A DNA stretch of 64,000 nt from Azorinus chamasolen (GCA_963576725.1 OY755242.1:63740324-63804323), one strand, 5' to 3'; positions 60,601-63,199 are shown, counted from the first letter of the stretch. Numbers and translations: made by a program. The notes: a model not told the origin generated them from the sequence alone.

Positions 60601-61772
60601 AACTTTAAATACTACCATGAGTTTAGTGATATATTTAATTCAATTCGTATTTATTTGTTCTAATATAAACAATTAAACTTAGATATTAAGCTTTAATTAA
60701 AGTTGATTATAGCATATTATTTAACGATTTATATGTTACCAGATGGCCTCTTGAATTGAACTACAGCAAAATCCCTCTAATGCGACCAACAAAATGAGGT
60801 ATAATTCTGAGTCTCAGAGGCAAGTGGTAGCTTAAATTAATGCAGGACGAAAGTAATGCAGAAAGCTCCTACAGGAGCTTTCTGCATTACTTTCGTCCTG
60901 CATTAAGCAACCGTCTGCTTTTTAAAACATTAATGTCTCCTCATTGAGTGGTCGCTTTAAGCGTTTTACTGTATTAGCAAGGTATCTTTTCAATGTTCAA
61001 CAAAGTGTGTATGGACCTAATCAAATTACTGCTACGCAGATGAAAGAAATTACATTGTAAGCTTAACCCTTTATATGATGCTAATATACGCATTTGTGCG
61101 CCTTTGCAAACGGTGTAGATCCAGATCAGACAGCTCTTGTATGAGCCGTCCCACCATAGTCTGCTGTATATGATTATCTGACTTAACAGTTAACCGTCAT
61201 GGGCAACAATTCCTATGTTCATAGACCGTTGTGATAATTAATACATATTTACGATGTCATTATTTCTTTCATGAATATTCAAAAGGTGTAGGGTTAAACT
61301 ATTGTGCAAGTTCCCACTTAACCCTTTACTCCATGAACATCCATGTAAGAAAAAATCATGTCTTTATTACATCATAAGTACACACAGCAGACTCTGATGT
61401 AGGAGGCGTCTGATATGGGTCTACTCTGTTTTCAAAGACGTATTTATGGAGTAAGTGGTTAAGTATCTGCACTTATTTATTACTATGAAGCTATATCAAC
61501 TGATTGCCTTTTTAATATGTTTCAGAGAGTATAAGGTTGGTTACCGGAAGGCGATGAAGAAAATACGAGTTGGTGTTCGTTCAGAAGACCCCCACGAAGT
61601 GGAGGCGGTATCTCAATTAAAGTCCCTTGTCAAGAAAGCATTGAAAGAGAAGCGTGAAGAGGCTGCGTTTGCTAGAGGATATCGCAAACGCCGACAGCGA
61701 CAGGCTAGTCTTAGAGCTGTGTTCGCTGTTGCCAATACCGATGCATTCAATATAAAAGAATTATGGAAATAA
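30142..61772 (+). CDS. leucine-rich-repeat protein with C-terminal EF-hand pair (LRRC74-like), gene model
   Basis: Join of 30142-30646, 42477-42670, 45899-46006, 46674-46767, 48113-48162, 49620-49701, 50395-50480, 51959-52153, 53379-53474, 54734-54994, 55906-55991, then either 57897-58173 (677 aa) or 61526-61772 (667 aa). Every intron is GT..AG and every phase agrees. Residues 1-168 form a basic, Ser/Thr-rich disordered N-terminus. About 169-233 resemble the pre-LRR region of LRRC74 proteins ([19 protein letters not shown]). About 234-470 are ribonuclease-inhibitor-type LRRs ([22 protein letters not shown]). Then come a linker, EF-hand 1 ([12 protein letters not shown], 540-551) and EF-hand 2 (576-587). 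The protein is likely a calcium-responsive scaffold. Human LRRC74 paralogues are, as I recall, shorter; family assignment is by motif resemblance, not alignment. Exons that I cannot recognise could be missing from the long first intron, but the phase across it fits. Confidence 0.8.
30722..30840 (-). mobile_element. truncated TTAA-B MITE
   Basis: TTTAGCCCTGTCCC with hairpin GCAAACAGAGTAGACCCAGA, apex TTCCTACATAAG. A second degraded copy follows at about 30900-31122. Confidence 0.6.
31506..31741 (+). mobile_element. TTAA-B MITE, decayed
   Basis: TTAAACCTTTGCATG...GACAAAGGATTA with a weak hairpin (CTGATTAGACGGCCCAGACAGGATC). Confidence 0.6.
31743..31954 (+). mobile_element. TTAA-A MITE
   Basis: GTAACCCATTCCC...GGGATTGGGTTAA. 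The hairpin's left arm is worn and the right arm GGAGCAAATGCTCTATTTA is intact. Confidence 0.8.
32040..32263 (+). mobile_element. TTAA-I MITE
   Basis: TTAACCCTTTCGGCGCC...GGTGAAAGGGTTAA, 224 bp. The hairpin stem is shortened: GAAGTCCCTGGGCGTCTGATCTGGGAC. Confidence 0.85.
32465..32938. mobile_element. J element pieces around a foldback insertion
   Basis: GAGCTACAGATAAGGATGCG (left) and ACGCATCTTATCTGGAGCTCTG (right) are the J ends. Between them are one arm of the 172-bp inverted repeat and a smaller foldback (about 32720-32850). Confidence 0.65.
32522..33107. repeat. perfect inverted repeat, two 172-bp arms, 242-bp spacer
   Basis: Arms 32522-32693 and 32936-33107 are exact reverse complements by eye. 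Each arm holds two CRE-like TGACGTCA octamers in an ATATGACG-rich palindromic patch. The spacer contains a second foldback: GTTGTCTTTTAAGATCACAT...ATGTGATCTTAAAAGACAAC. No MITE ends bound the arms, and no protein is encoded. Confidence 0.9.
33497..33745 (+). mobile_element. TTAA-B MITE
   Basis: TCAACCCTTTTCCC...GGGAAAGGATTAA. Clean hairpin with apex CTCCTATTGGAG. Confidence 0.9.
33809..34032 (+). mobile_element. TTAA-A MITE
   Basis: TTAACCCATTCC...GGAAAGGGTTAA with hairpin GATAAATAGAGCATTTGCTCC; the right arm is slightly shortened. Confidence 0.9.
34364..34608 (+). mobile_element. TTAA-B MITE
   Basis: TTAAACTTTTACTCC...GTAAATGGTTAT. Hairpin apex region ATCCTGTATACATGAG. Confidence 0.75.
34764..35009 (+). 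mobile_element. TTAA-I MITE
   Basis: TTAACCCTTTCGGCGCC...GGTGAAAGGGTTCA. Hairpin GTCCCTGATCAGAAGCCGCC / GGCGGCGTCTGATCTGGGAC with loop TTGAAAA. Confidence 0.9.
35162..35374 (+). mobile_element. TA-C MITE
   Basis: CAGTAAAACCTCTCTATAACGG...GAGGGGTCTTACTG. Near-perfect hairpin of about 95 bp with apex CGCTCCTATAGGAGCG. Confidence 0.9.
35741..35922. mobile_element. K foldback element
   Basis: CAGGGTCCATGCATATAAAAC...TTTTATAAGCATGGATACTG, palindrome centred on GAGCCAAAGGCTC. One arm segment (CTTTTGATTGGT) is duplicated. Confidence 0.85.
36122..36360 (-). mobile_element. TTAA-B MITE
   Basis: TTAACCATATTCTCC...GACGCGTTA; hairpin with apex TCCCTATAGGCG. Shares its right border with the next B. Confidence 0.75.
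36357..36812 (+). mobile_element. TTAA-B MITE with nested TA-C
   Basis: GTTACTCCATGAAC...GTAAAGGGTTAA. A TA-C element at 36478-36680 sits between the GCAGAAACTG block and the hairpin. Confidence 0.8.
36478..36680 (+). mobile_element. TA-C MITE nested in TTAA-B
   Basis: CAGTAAAACCTCTATATAACGG...GAGAGGTTTTACTG with TA flanks; hairpin apex CGCTCCTATAGGAGCG. Confidence 0.95.
36862..37111 (-). mobile_element. TTAA-B MITE
   Basis: Left end GTCACCCCTTTCC, right end GATAGGCTTAA. Clean hairpin: outer arm AGTAGACCCAGATCAG, inner complement GCAGACCCTGATCAG. Confidence 0.85.
37235..37955 (+). repeat. 26-bp minisatellite, about 25 diverged copies
   Basis: Unit gtggttggttcgatacc plus (a/g/t)ct(a/g)ct(t/g)(g/c)t. 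Copies are more diverged toward the right, consistent with an older array edge. It is open in several frames but shows no coding constraint. Confidence 0.9.
38005..38716 (+). repeat. CATC tetranucleotide microsatellite, about 700 bp
   Basis: An imperfect left flank (38005-38230) precedes two long pure blocks (about 38231-38415 and 38462-38690), separated by an irregular 45-bp patch. Length is likely to be polymorphic and assembly-sensitive. Confidence 0.95.
38717..39304. other. single-copy intron stretch
   Basis: No gene, MITE or tandem structure seen. Confidence 0.5.
39305..39520 (+). mobile_element. TTAA-N MITE
   Basis: GAACTCTTTCGCTGCC...GGCAGCGAAAGAGTTAA, inverted over 13 bases. Hairpin GATCCAGATGAGACGCCGAG / CTCGGCGTCTCATTTGAATC with apex GAGTAACTC. 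Confidence 0.85.
39521..40345. other. intron stretch without recognised features
   Basis: Mostly unique AT-rich sequence; a weak TTAA-N-like patch near 39655-39700 (GACGTCTGACCTGGAACCAC). No exon signal fitting the LRR gene was found. Confidence 0.45.
40346..40840 (-). mobile_element. TTAA-B MITE with nested TTAA-H
   Basis: Starts TTAATACATTATTCC. Hairpin apex CTCCTACAGGAG. The right end AATATTCATGGGGTATAGGGTTAA (40817-40840) is separated from the rest by an H element that inserted into a TTAA. Confidence 0.85.
40563..40812 (+). mobile_element. TTAA-H MITE with intact TTAA duplication
   Basis: TTAACCCTTCTCTTTCTATTC...AGCGAAGGGTTAA, inserted into TTTCTTA-A of the B element. TTAA is present on both sides. 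Confidence 0.95.
41027..41271 (+). mobile_element. TTAA-B MITE
   Basis: CTCCTTACTCCATGAAC...GGAGGAAAGTGTATAA with clean hairpin, apex CTCCTGTAGGAA. The ends are mutated. Confidence 0.7.
41616..41756 (+). pseudogene. Tc1-like transposase N-terminal fragment (46 aa)
   Basis: Opens with [20 protein letters not shown], followed by HFGVRRN and a WRQYQQ helix, the paired helix-turn-helix DNA-binding start of Tc1-like transposases. A stop follows at once and the DDE domain is absent. It is not the same lineage as the copy at 20832. Confidence 0.8.
41760..42122 (+). mobile_element. TA-E MITE interrupted by TTAA-I
   Basis: CTTATAGGAATTTTCTGCAT and CCTCCAT precede the I element; GCAACCTGCC...ACAGGTTCTACTGTA follows it. 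The break falls at the CATTAAGCAACC site of the E hairpin. Confidence 0.7.
41824..42056 (+). mobile_element. TTAA-I MITE nested in TA-E
   Basis: TTGACCCTTTCGGCGCC...GGTGAAAGGGTTAA, inserted in the TTAA of the E hairpin. The left TTAA has become TTGA. Its own hairpin is shortened. Confidence 0.85.
42245..42448 (+). mobile_element. TA-C MITE 28 bp upstream of an exon
   Basis: CAGTAAAACCTCTCTATAACGG...GAGAGGTTTTACTG with TA flanks and a full hairpin (CTCCTATAGGAG). Only 28 bp separate it from the coding exon at 42477. Confidence 0.95.
42477..42670 (+). CDS. LRR/EF-hand gene, coding exon 2 (pre-LRR region)
   Basis: Acceptor TTTGTTGACCAG, donor GCG|GTAGGT. Supplies the last two bases of a codon (TTT, Phe169), then 64 codons: an acidic/basic helix ([18 protein letters not shown]), [19 protein letters not shown], and the first repeat-like segment ([18 protein letters not shown]). 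Phase 1 in, phase 0 out. This segment is the basis for calling the protein LRRC74-like. Confidence 0.8.
42718..42863 (+). mobile_element. J element, hairpin deleted
   Basis: GGAACTACAGATAAGGATGC...CTTATTTGGGGCTCTGG. The hairpin is reduced to ACTTTAAAGAGT. It lies 48 bp after exon 2. Confidence 0.75.
42960..43205 (+). repeat. diverged tandem copies of the exon 2 / intron junction
   Basis: The junction TATGTGTTCTAATGGCG|GTAGG (42653-42675) recurs as TATGTGTTCTAATGGTGGTC (42966), TTTTCTAATGGCGGTAAGTC (43049), ATTTGTTCTAATGGCGGAAA (43125) and TATGTGTTCTAATTGCGGAA (43162), spaced about 80, 80 and 39 bp. Copies include the splice donor. Confidence 0.75.
43313..43380. mobile_element. TTAA-N hairpin core
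   Basis: GCGACGCCGAGTTACTCGGCGTC with flanking GTTTCGAACCAAAT and GGGAACACAAACTGTTTGC. Termini are not recognised. Confidence 0.55.
43413..43604 (+). mobile_element. J (hAT-like) foldback element, near-complete
   Basis: CGGGGCTACAGATAAAGGTGC...CTTATCTGGAGCCCTG. The perfect hairpin CTATACTGTGACCACTCTTT...AAAGAGTGGTCACAGTATAG is centred on TCGA. The flanks GTTGTA / GTTGTT suggest a 6-bp target duplication. Confidence 0.85.
43929..44179 (+). mobile_element. TTAA-B MITE
   Basis: TTAACCCTTTCCC...GAAAGGGTTTAA. Hairpin apex CTCCTATAGGATC. Confidence 0.9.
44361..45029 (+). mobile_element. non-autonomous element with three 191-bp units and a Helitron-like 3' end
   Basis: Starts TTTTAGCTCGCCTATTC, then GGCGTC repeats. 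Three tandem units begin with GTTTTGGG(G/A)TAAGTGTT at about 44457, 44648 and 44840. The end is CAATAGGCGAGC, a short hairpin CTGTC-CTGC-GACAG, then TCTAG|T. A 3' hairpin followed by CTAG before T is the Helitron pattern; the 5' TC start is not clear and no Rep/helicase is present. Confidence 0.65.
45108..45410. repeat. interspersed repeat with terminal foldback
   Basis: Shares TTATCACATAATCTG and GCAAATGAGCAGTT...TATGTGATAAA with the shorter copy at 50945-51110. A second foldback lies at the right: GAGTTTACTATAAT complements ATTATAGTAAACTC. Confidence 0.6.
45394..45656 (+). mobile_element. TTAA-B MITE, decayed
   Basis: AAACTCCTTTCATAAAAAC...GAAAGACATGGTTAT with hairpin apex CTCCTACAGGAG. 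Confidence 0.6.
45899..46006 (+). CDS. LRR/EF-hand gene, coding exon 3 (one LRR)
   Basis: Acceptor TATGTTTCAG, donor CTG|GTAAGA. 36 codons, phase 0 on both sides. Carries a ribonuclease-inhibitor-type repeat: [20 protein letters not shown] then EALRENTSV. It directly continues the VLMA end of exon 2. Confidence 0.85.
46376..46585 (+). repeat. 41-bp minisatellite, about 5 copies
   Basis: Unit acatttacgagacacgcttg plus ttctgtgtttgtttttcaagc. It ends 88 bp before the next exon and contributes T-rich sequence to the intron. Confidence 0.9.
46674..46767 (+). CDS. LRR/EF-hand gene, coding exon 4 (LRR)
   Basis: Acceptor TTCTTGTTTCAG, donor TCAA|GTAAGT. 31 codons plus one base; includes [18 protein letters not shown] and MKRLDMS, the start of the next repeat. 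Confidence 0.85.
46849..47092 (+). mobile_element. TTAA-H MITE
   Basis: TTAACCCTTCGCTTGC...AGCGAAGGGTTAA, 244 bp, hairpin apex CTCCTGCAGGAG, very close to the copies at 40563 and 48485. Confidence 0.95.
47109..47296 (-). mobile_element. TTAA-B MITE with hairpin collapsed
   Basis: GTTTTACTCCATAAATTCGC...GTAAAGGGTTAA. The palindrome is reduced to GCAAACAGAGTCTGCTCTGTTTGC-like sequence, showing deletion of the hairpin tip. Confidence 0.75.
47845..48010. mobile_element. TA-G hairpin MITE
   Basis: GGCAGGTAGCTGCTTAATGC...GCATTAAGCTGCCACCTGTC with GAAAACTCCTATAGGAGCCTTC apex; right end GTTTCACTGTA. Left terminus not identified. Confidence 0.7.
48113..48162 (+). CDS. LRR/EF-hand gene, coding exon 5 (LRR continuation)
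   Basis: 50 bp. Acceptor TTCTTTATTATAG, donor AAG|GTAAAC. Completes Asn301 with exon 4 and encodes [16 protein letters not shown]. Very short, but both phases fit and the repeat is interrupted without it. Confidence 0.8.
48240..48350. mobile_element. TTAA-N-type hairpin, decayed
   Basis: GAGTGTCAAACAGCTTTGCTCC and GATGAGAAGCAGAGTAACTCGA then GTCTGGTCTGGATCAAAACTG. Ends not found. Confidence 0.45.
48485..48734 (+). mobile_element. TTAA-H MITE
   Basis: TTAACTCTTCGTTTGC...AGCGAAGGGTTAA, hairpin apex CTCCTGCAGGAG. Confidence 0.95.
48836..49083. mobile_element. TA-E/G composite hairpin MITE
   Basis: A partial hairpin (GTGTTTGCTTAAAGCAGAAG...TTCTTATAGGAG) is followed by a full one (GCAGGTGGTTGCTTAATGTG with apex CTCCTATAGGAG). 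Right end AGACAGGTTCTGCTGTA. Confidence 0.65.
49162..49257 (+). repeat. short tandem array derived from a TA-class MITE end
   Basis: Copies of CAGTAAA(A)GGCAACTA and shorter CAGTAAAACTA directly before a TA-F element whose end is CAGTAAAACC. Confidence 0.85.
49258..49436 (+). mobile_element. TA-F MITE
   Basis: CAGTAAAACCCTTTTTAACCGG...CCGGTTTTGAGAGATTTTACTG with TA flanks. The hairpin has a shortened left arm. Confidence 0.8.
49620..49701 (+). CDS. LRR/EF-hand gene, coding exon 6 (LRR)
   Basis: Acceptor TTTTTTCGTAACAG, donor ATAG|GTTAGT. 27 codons plus one base; [20 protein letters not shown] then VLLGQAI. Confidence 0.85.
49806..50056 (-). mobile_element. TTAA-B MITE with internal duplication
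   Basis: TTAACCCTTTCCTTC...GGGAAAGGGTTAA. The hairpin is shortened, and the block TTTACTTTCTAAAA(T/G)GGCTAC is present twice. Confidence 0.8.
50057..50340. mobile_element. J element split by a truncated TTAA-A
   Basis: GTCATTTCATCACCAAATCC and CGACTCGTTAGAATCG (left), AGAGTGGTCAAACCATGGAA and GAGAAATAAAGGAAATATT (right) are the two halves of J. An A element lacking its left terminus (about 50107-50286, hairpin GGAGCAAATGCTCTA) lies between. Confidence 0.7.
50395..50480 (+). CDS. LRR/EF-hand gene, coding exon 7 (LRR)
   Basis: Acceptor CTTTATTTTGCAG, donor AAA|GTAGGT. Completes Val345 and encodes [20 protein letters not shown] then TAVCMALK. Confidence 0.85.
50615..50843 (+). mobile_element. 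TTAA-A MITE
   Basis: TTAAACAATTCCC...GGAATGGGTTAA with hairpin GATAAATAGAGCAATTGCTC. Confidence 0.9.
50945..51110. repeat. shorter copy of the 45108 repeat
   Basis: TTATCACATAATCTGCAAAT...GGATTATGTGATAAAGAGAATC. A terminal inverted TTATCACATAATC is visible. Confidence 0.6.
51120..51285 (-). mobile_element. truncated TA-D MITE
   Basis: GCATTAAGCTGTCACATGTG then CGAGTTATCCGAACTTCGAG and GAGATATCGAAATTCAATCG. The left half is missing. Confidence 0.7.
51381..51544 (+). mobile_element. J element, half of hairpin deleted
   Basis: CAGAGCTACAGATAAACATG...CTTATCTGGACTTCTG, with only CGAGACGATTCTAAAGAGTG of the hairpin. The flanks contain TTTGTA on both sides. Confidence 0.8.
51610..51916 (+). mobile_element. 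TA-D MITE 42 bp upstream of an exon
   Basis: CAGTTGAACTTCGATATCTC...GAGATATCGATGTTCAACTG with TA flanks; hairpin AGCTTAATGCAGGTCAAAAG with apex CTCCTGTAGGAG. Confidence 0.95.
51959..52153 (+). CDS. LRR/EF-hand gene, coding exon 8 (two LRRs)
   Basis: Acceptor TTTTATTCACAG, donor CGG|GTAAGT. 65 codons, phase 0. [20 protein letters not shown] and [20 protein letters not shown] are consecutive ribonuclease-inhibitor-type repeats. Confidence 0.9.
52381..52625 (+). mobile_element. TTAA-I MITE
   Basis: TCAACCCTTCGGTGCC...GTGAAATGGTTAA. Hairpin GTCCCTGATCAGACGCTGCC / GGCGGCATCTGATCTGGGAC. Confidence 0.85.
52728..52904. mobile_element. K foldback element
   Basis: GGGTCCATGCTTATAAAAC...TTTATAAGCATGGACCC around GAGCCATAGGCTGAAATCTG. 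It interrupts a degraded B hairpin (CAGCTCATACAAGAGCC at its left). Confidence 0.8.
53379..53474 (+). CDS. LRR/EF-hand gene, coding exon 9 (last LRR)
   Basis: Acceptor TCTACTTAACAG, donor ATA|GTAAGT. 32 codons, phase 0: [18 protein letters not shown] and SQITDIHMI, a degenerate final repeat. Confidence 0.85.
53554..53777 (+). mobile_element. TTAA-M MITE
   Basis: TTAACATATTTATTCCCACG...GAGCAAATGGGTTAA. Hairpin GGCAAACAGTGTAGACTCTG with apex CGCCGCATAATGTGGCG. Reverse orientation of the copy at 19398. Confidence 0.85.
53778..54209. other. intron stretch without recognised features
   Basis: AT-rich single-copy sequence; no exon, hairpin or tandem repeat seen. Confidence 0.5.
54210..54700 (+). 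repeat. element starting with a GCCACCAC hairpin, two tandem units
   Basis: TATGCCACCACAAAGTGGTGGCATA at the left edge, then ACGTACGTCC repeats and two diverged units (about 54290 and 54466) sharing TTTCTTGGAAAGTATT, CACCAAACTTTACA and CATGTAAATCGCTT. It ends within about 35 bp of the exon at 54734. Confidence 0.75.
54734..54994 (+). CDS. LRR/EF-hand gene, coding exon 10 (linker and EF-hand 1)
   Basis: Acceptor TTCTAATTGCAG, donor ATG|GTAAGA. 87 codons, phase 0. A helix-rich linker ([20 protein letters not shown]) and basic stretch precede an EF-hand whose loop [12 protein letters not shown] has D/D/D/S/S/E at the calcium-coordinating positions, so binding is likely. Confidence 0.9.
55000..55900. 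other. intron with locally repeated segments
   Basis: About 55150-55290 and 55440-55640 share pieces in opposite orientation, for example CAATTTACATG(T)ACTTT versus AAAGTACATGTAAATTG, and GATGCAGCGATGACGTA near GTGCAGCGATAACGTA, forming a loose foldback. No coding signal. Confidence 0.55.
55906..55991 (+). CDS. LRR/EF-hand gene, coding exon 11 (most of EF-hand 2)
   Basis: Acceptor TTTCGCTTCAG, donor TACGA|GTGAGT. 28 codons plus two bases: [20 protein letters not shown] then IEY. The exon stops after loop position 10. Position 11 (split codon GA+N) and the position-12 Glu come from whichever last exon is used. Confidence 0.9.
56035..56245 (+). mobile_element. TA-F MITE
   Basis: CAGTAAAACCTCTCTTAACCGG...CCGGTCAAGAGAGGTTTTACTA with TA flanks. 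Hairpin apex CTCCTAGAGGAG. It starts 44 bp after exon 11. Confidence 0.95.
56252..56425. mobile_element. J element with 6-bp direct flanks
   Basis: CAGAGGTCAAGATAAGATGC...TTAACTGTTGCTCTG. TAAGTG is present immediately on both sides, the clearest target duplication for J in the window. Confidence 0.85.
56534..56782 (+). mobile_element. TTAA-I MITE
   Basis: Decayed left end (ATCTTTCAGCGCC), right GTTGAAAGGGTTAA. A short duplication GTCCCTGATCA interrupts the left hairpin arm. Confidence 0.8.
56806..57320 (+). mobile_element. TTAA-B MITE with nested TA-D
   Basis: TTAACCCATTACTCC...GTAAAGGGTTTTAA. TA-D at 56971-57288 separates the B hairpin from its right terminus. Confidence 0.85.
56971..57288 (+). 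mobile_element. TA-D MITE nested in TTAA-B
   Basis: CAGTTGAACTTCGATATCTC...GAGATATCGAAGTTCAACCG with TA flanks; hairpin apex CTCCTGCAGGAG. Confidence 0.95.
57495..57742 (-). mobile_element. TTAA-B MITE
   Basis: TTATCCCTTTCCCTC...GTGAGGGTTATT. Hairpin with a loose apex (AATCCTGCATGCATGAAC). Confidence 0.75.
57897..58173 (+). CDS. LRR/EF-hand gene, alternative last exon 12a
   Basis: Acceptor GACGTCATTAG (weak pyrimidine tract). One base completes GAT (Asp586), then GAG supplies the position-12 Glu of EF-hand 2. It encodes [11 protein letters not shown], a basic coiled-coil-like region ([19 protein letters not shown]), [15 protein letters not shown] and a tail to TAG at 58171. It is clearly homologous to exon 12b in order and motifs, and cannot splice in frame into 12b through the donor-like site at 58119, so the two appear mutually exclusive. 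Confidence 0.75.
58287..58351. repeat. hairpin core in the 3' UTR of last exon 12a
   Basis: AATAGTGCAGACCAAGATCA with complement around CTCCTAGAGGAG. The arm mismatch at CC(A)AGATC versus CCCTGATC follows the TTAA-class pattern. No TTAA ends visible. Confidence 0.65.
58393..58398 (+). terminator. candidate poly(A) signal for last exon 12a
   Basis: AATAAA 220 nt after the exon 12a stop codon. By position only. Confidence 0.4.
58482..58684 (+). mobile_element. TA-E MITE
   Basis: TGAAACCCTACTAATGCGACC...GAGAGGGGTTCTACTG. Hairpin CAGGTGGTAGCTCAATGCAG with apex CTCCTATAGGAG. Confidence 0.85.
58853..58970. mobile_element. TTAA-N-type hairpin
   Basis: GATGAGACGCCGAGTTCCTC / GAGGAACTCGGTGTCTCATC, right end GAAGGAGTTAA. 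Confidence 0.65.
59000..59183. mobile_element. J (hAT-like) foldback element
   Basis: CAGAGGACCAGATAAGGTGC...CCTTATCTGTTGCTCTG; hairpin CTATACTGTGACCACTATTT with its complement. Confidence 0.85.
59650..59884. mobile_element. fragments of TA-E and TA-F MITEs
   Basis: GTGGTGGCTCAATGCAG, then TTGGAGACAGGTGACAACTTAATGC...AAATCCGGTTTAGAGGGGTTCTACTG. No intact hairpin. Confidence 0.6.
60080..60101 (+). repeat. poly-C tract
   Basis: About 20 consecutive C, interrupted only at the right end. Confidence 0.95.
60217..60462 (-). mobile_element. TTAA-B MITE
   Basis: TTAAGCCTTTTCC...GGGGAAAGGTTAA. Clean hairpin with apex CTCCTATAGGAG. Confidence 0.9.
60764..60971 (+). mobile_element. TA-E MITE
   Basis: CAGCAAAATCCCTCTAATGCG...GCGTTTTACTG with TA flanks; hairpin apex CTCCTACAGGAG. 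Confidence 0.9.
61063..61297 (-). mobile_element. TTAA-B MITE
   Basis: TTAACCCTTTATATG...GTGTAGGGTTAA; second hairpin arm decayed. Confidence 0.75.
61318..61462 (+). mobile_element. TTAA-B MITE, internally deleted, 63 bp before exon 12b
   Basis: TTAACCCTTTACTCC...GTAAGTGGTTAA. The inner arm is largely gone. Confidence 0.75.
61526..61772 (+). CDS. LRR/EF-hand gene, alternative last exon 12b
   Basis: Acceptor TTTAATATGTTTCAG (good pyrimidine tract). One base completes GAA (Glu586), then GAG gives the EF-hand position-12 Glu. It encodes [16 protein letters not shown], a charged helical region ([20 protein letters not shown]), [20 protein letters not shown] and a stop TAA at 61770. It matches exon 12a at VGYR..MKK(L/I)R and (A/S)L(R/T)A(V/I)F, pointing to exon duplication. 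Confidence 0.85.
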
Positions 61773-61865
61773 CTTGTGTATGCCAAAATGTTATTGTTCT
61801 TACTAGAAATACATTGGCGCTAGAGTCATAAACTTTTGTTTATATGAAATTGACAATGCAAATAC

Positions 61866-61871
61866 ATTAAA
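61866..61871 (+). terminator. candidate poly(A) signal for last exon 12b
   Basis: ATTAAA variant 94 nt after the exon 12b stop. By position only. Confidence 0.4.
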
Positions 61872-61914
61872 TATATAAACTAGCACACACACACATGCTC
61901 ATTTCTTAGCCTAG

Positions 61915-62140
61915 ACGCAATTTTCTGACAAAATCCCATCTCTAGTGCTTCTGTACACCTAGAAGCAGTTTTCTGACAAAATCCCATTTCTACTGCTGCT
62001 TTATACAAGTACATGTAGTAGTAGAAATTGGATTTTGTAAAATTAAAATTGTTGCTAAAAATGTCCACAACCTGGCCCAAAAGCAGTTTTCTGACAAAAC
62101 CCAATGTTGGCTGTGTCCATATACCCAGAAACAGTTTTAG
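61915..62140 (+). repeat. diverged tandem repeat around TTTTCTGACAAAATCCCA
   Basis: The motif occurs at about 61920, 61969 and 62087, with an inverted GGATTTTGT near 62029. Older, imperfect array. Confidence 0.7.
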
Positions 62141-62164
62141 GAATTTAGAATTGATATCTTTTTA

Positions 62165-62309
62165 GGCAGATGTTTGCTTAATGTGGGGTAAAGGTCACAC
62201 GGAAAGCTCCCATATGAGTTTTCTGCATGGCTTTCACTCTGCATTAAGCTGCCACCTGTCATAAAGAATGATAATGATACTTATGTTTGTTCAGTTGGGT
62301 TTTACTGTA
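62165..62309. mobile_element. TA-G hairpin MITE
   Basis: GGCAGATGTTTGCTTAATGTGG...GCATTAAGCTGCCACCTGTC; right end GGGTTTTACTGTA directly abuts the next TA-C, sharing TA. Confidence 0.75.
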
Positions 62310-62513
62310 CAGTACAACCTCTCTATAACGACCACTAAATTACATAAAGTATTTTGTGTTAAAGACAGGTGGATGCTTAAAGCAAGGTGAAAGTAAAACA
62401 GAACGCTCCTATAGGAGCGTTCTGTTTTACTTTCACCTTGCTTTAAACAGCCACCTGCTCTTAATGCCAACTAATTAACATAATTTAGTGGTCGTTATAG
62501 AGAGGTTTTATTG
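62310..62513 (-). mobile_element. TA-C MITE
   Basis: CAGTACAACCTCTCTATAACG...GAGAGGTTTTATTG with a perfect-looking hairpin (apex CGCTCCTATAGGAGCG). Confidence 0.95.
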
Positions 62514-62683
62514 TATATCCATTATATACTTGTAGTAAAAATGGGTGTTTGACAGATAACTCTTGTTTCTGGACCAAAGTGTGGACATATTTATACATAC
62601 AATATATGTATTTATAGTACCAGTATCAGATATTTATGGAAATGAAGGATAATGGGTATATTTTCATAAACCGATTAAAGATA

Positions 62684-62830
62684 CAGTTGGACTTTGATAT
62701 ATCACACGTCAAGGGACCATACAAATAACAGAGGCCGAGTCATCTGATGTATAATCTGAACAATATCTCAAGTTCACAGCTTAATGCAGGTTTAAAGTAA
62801 TGCTGAAACCTGCTATAGGAGGTTTACCTA
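62684..62830 (-). mobile_element. TA-D MITE truncated at the hairpin
   Basis: CAGTTGGACTTTGATATATC...AGCTTAATGCAGGTTTAAAG then CTGCTATAGGAGGTTT, where it breaks. A B fragment follows to about 62945. Confidence 0.75.
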
Positions 62831-63199
62831 TCAAATGATATAGATAATATTCTACAAACAAACAAACTTATGTCACTATGAAAAATCAGCTAATTAATAT
62901 TCATGGTGTAATTACCTCTTTCATGAATATTCATGAAATAATGGACTAAATTCTACCAATCTTATATCCCATATTTTGTTTTGAGTGGAGGATTTTACAG
63001 AGGTTTTACTGTAATGCTGATGGGGGACATTCCTTTGCTGTGTCGCTACAAAGTGAGGTCTCTTGTCTGCGCATGCCCTGTGCTATTATTGACCTTTATC
63101 CTTTATTCACGACGAAACTAACATTTGCAAACTGCTGGAATCCAGATGCGTCACATCAGAATCCAAGCTGCTGACACTCAAACAATAGTTTCTTAATCC

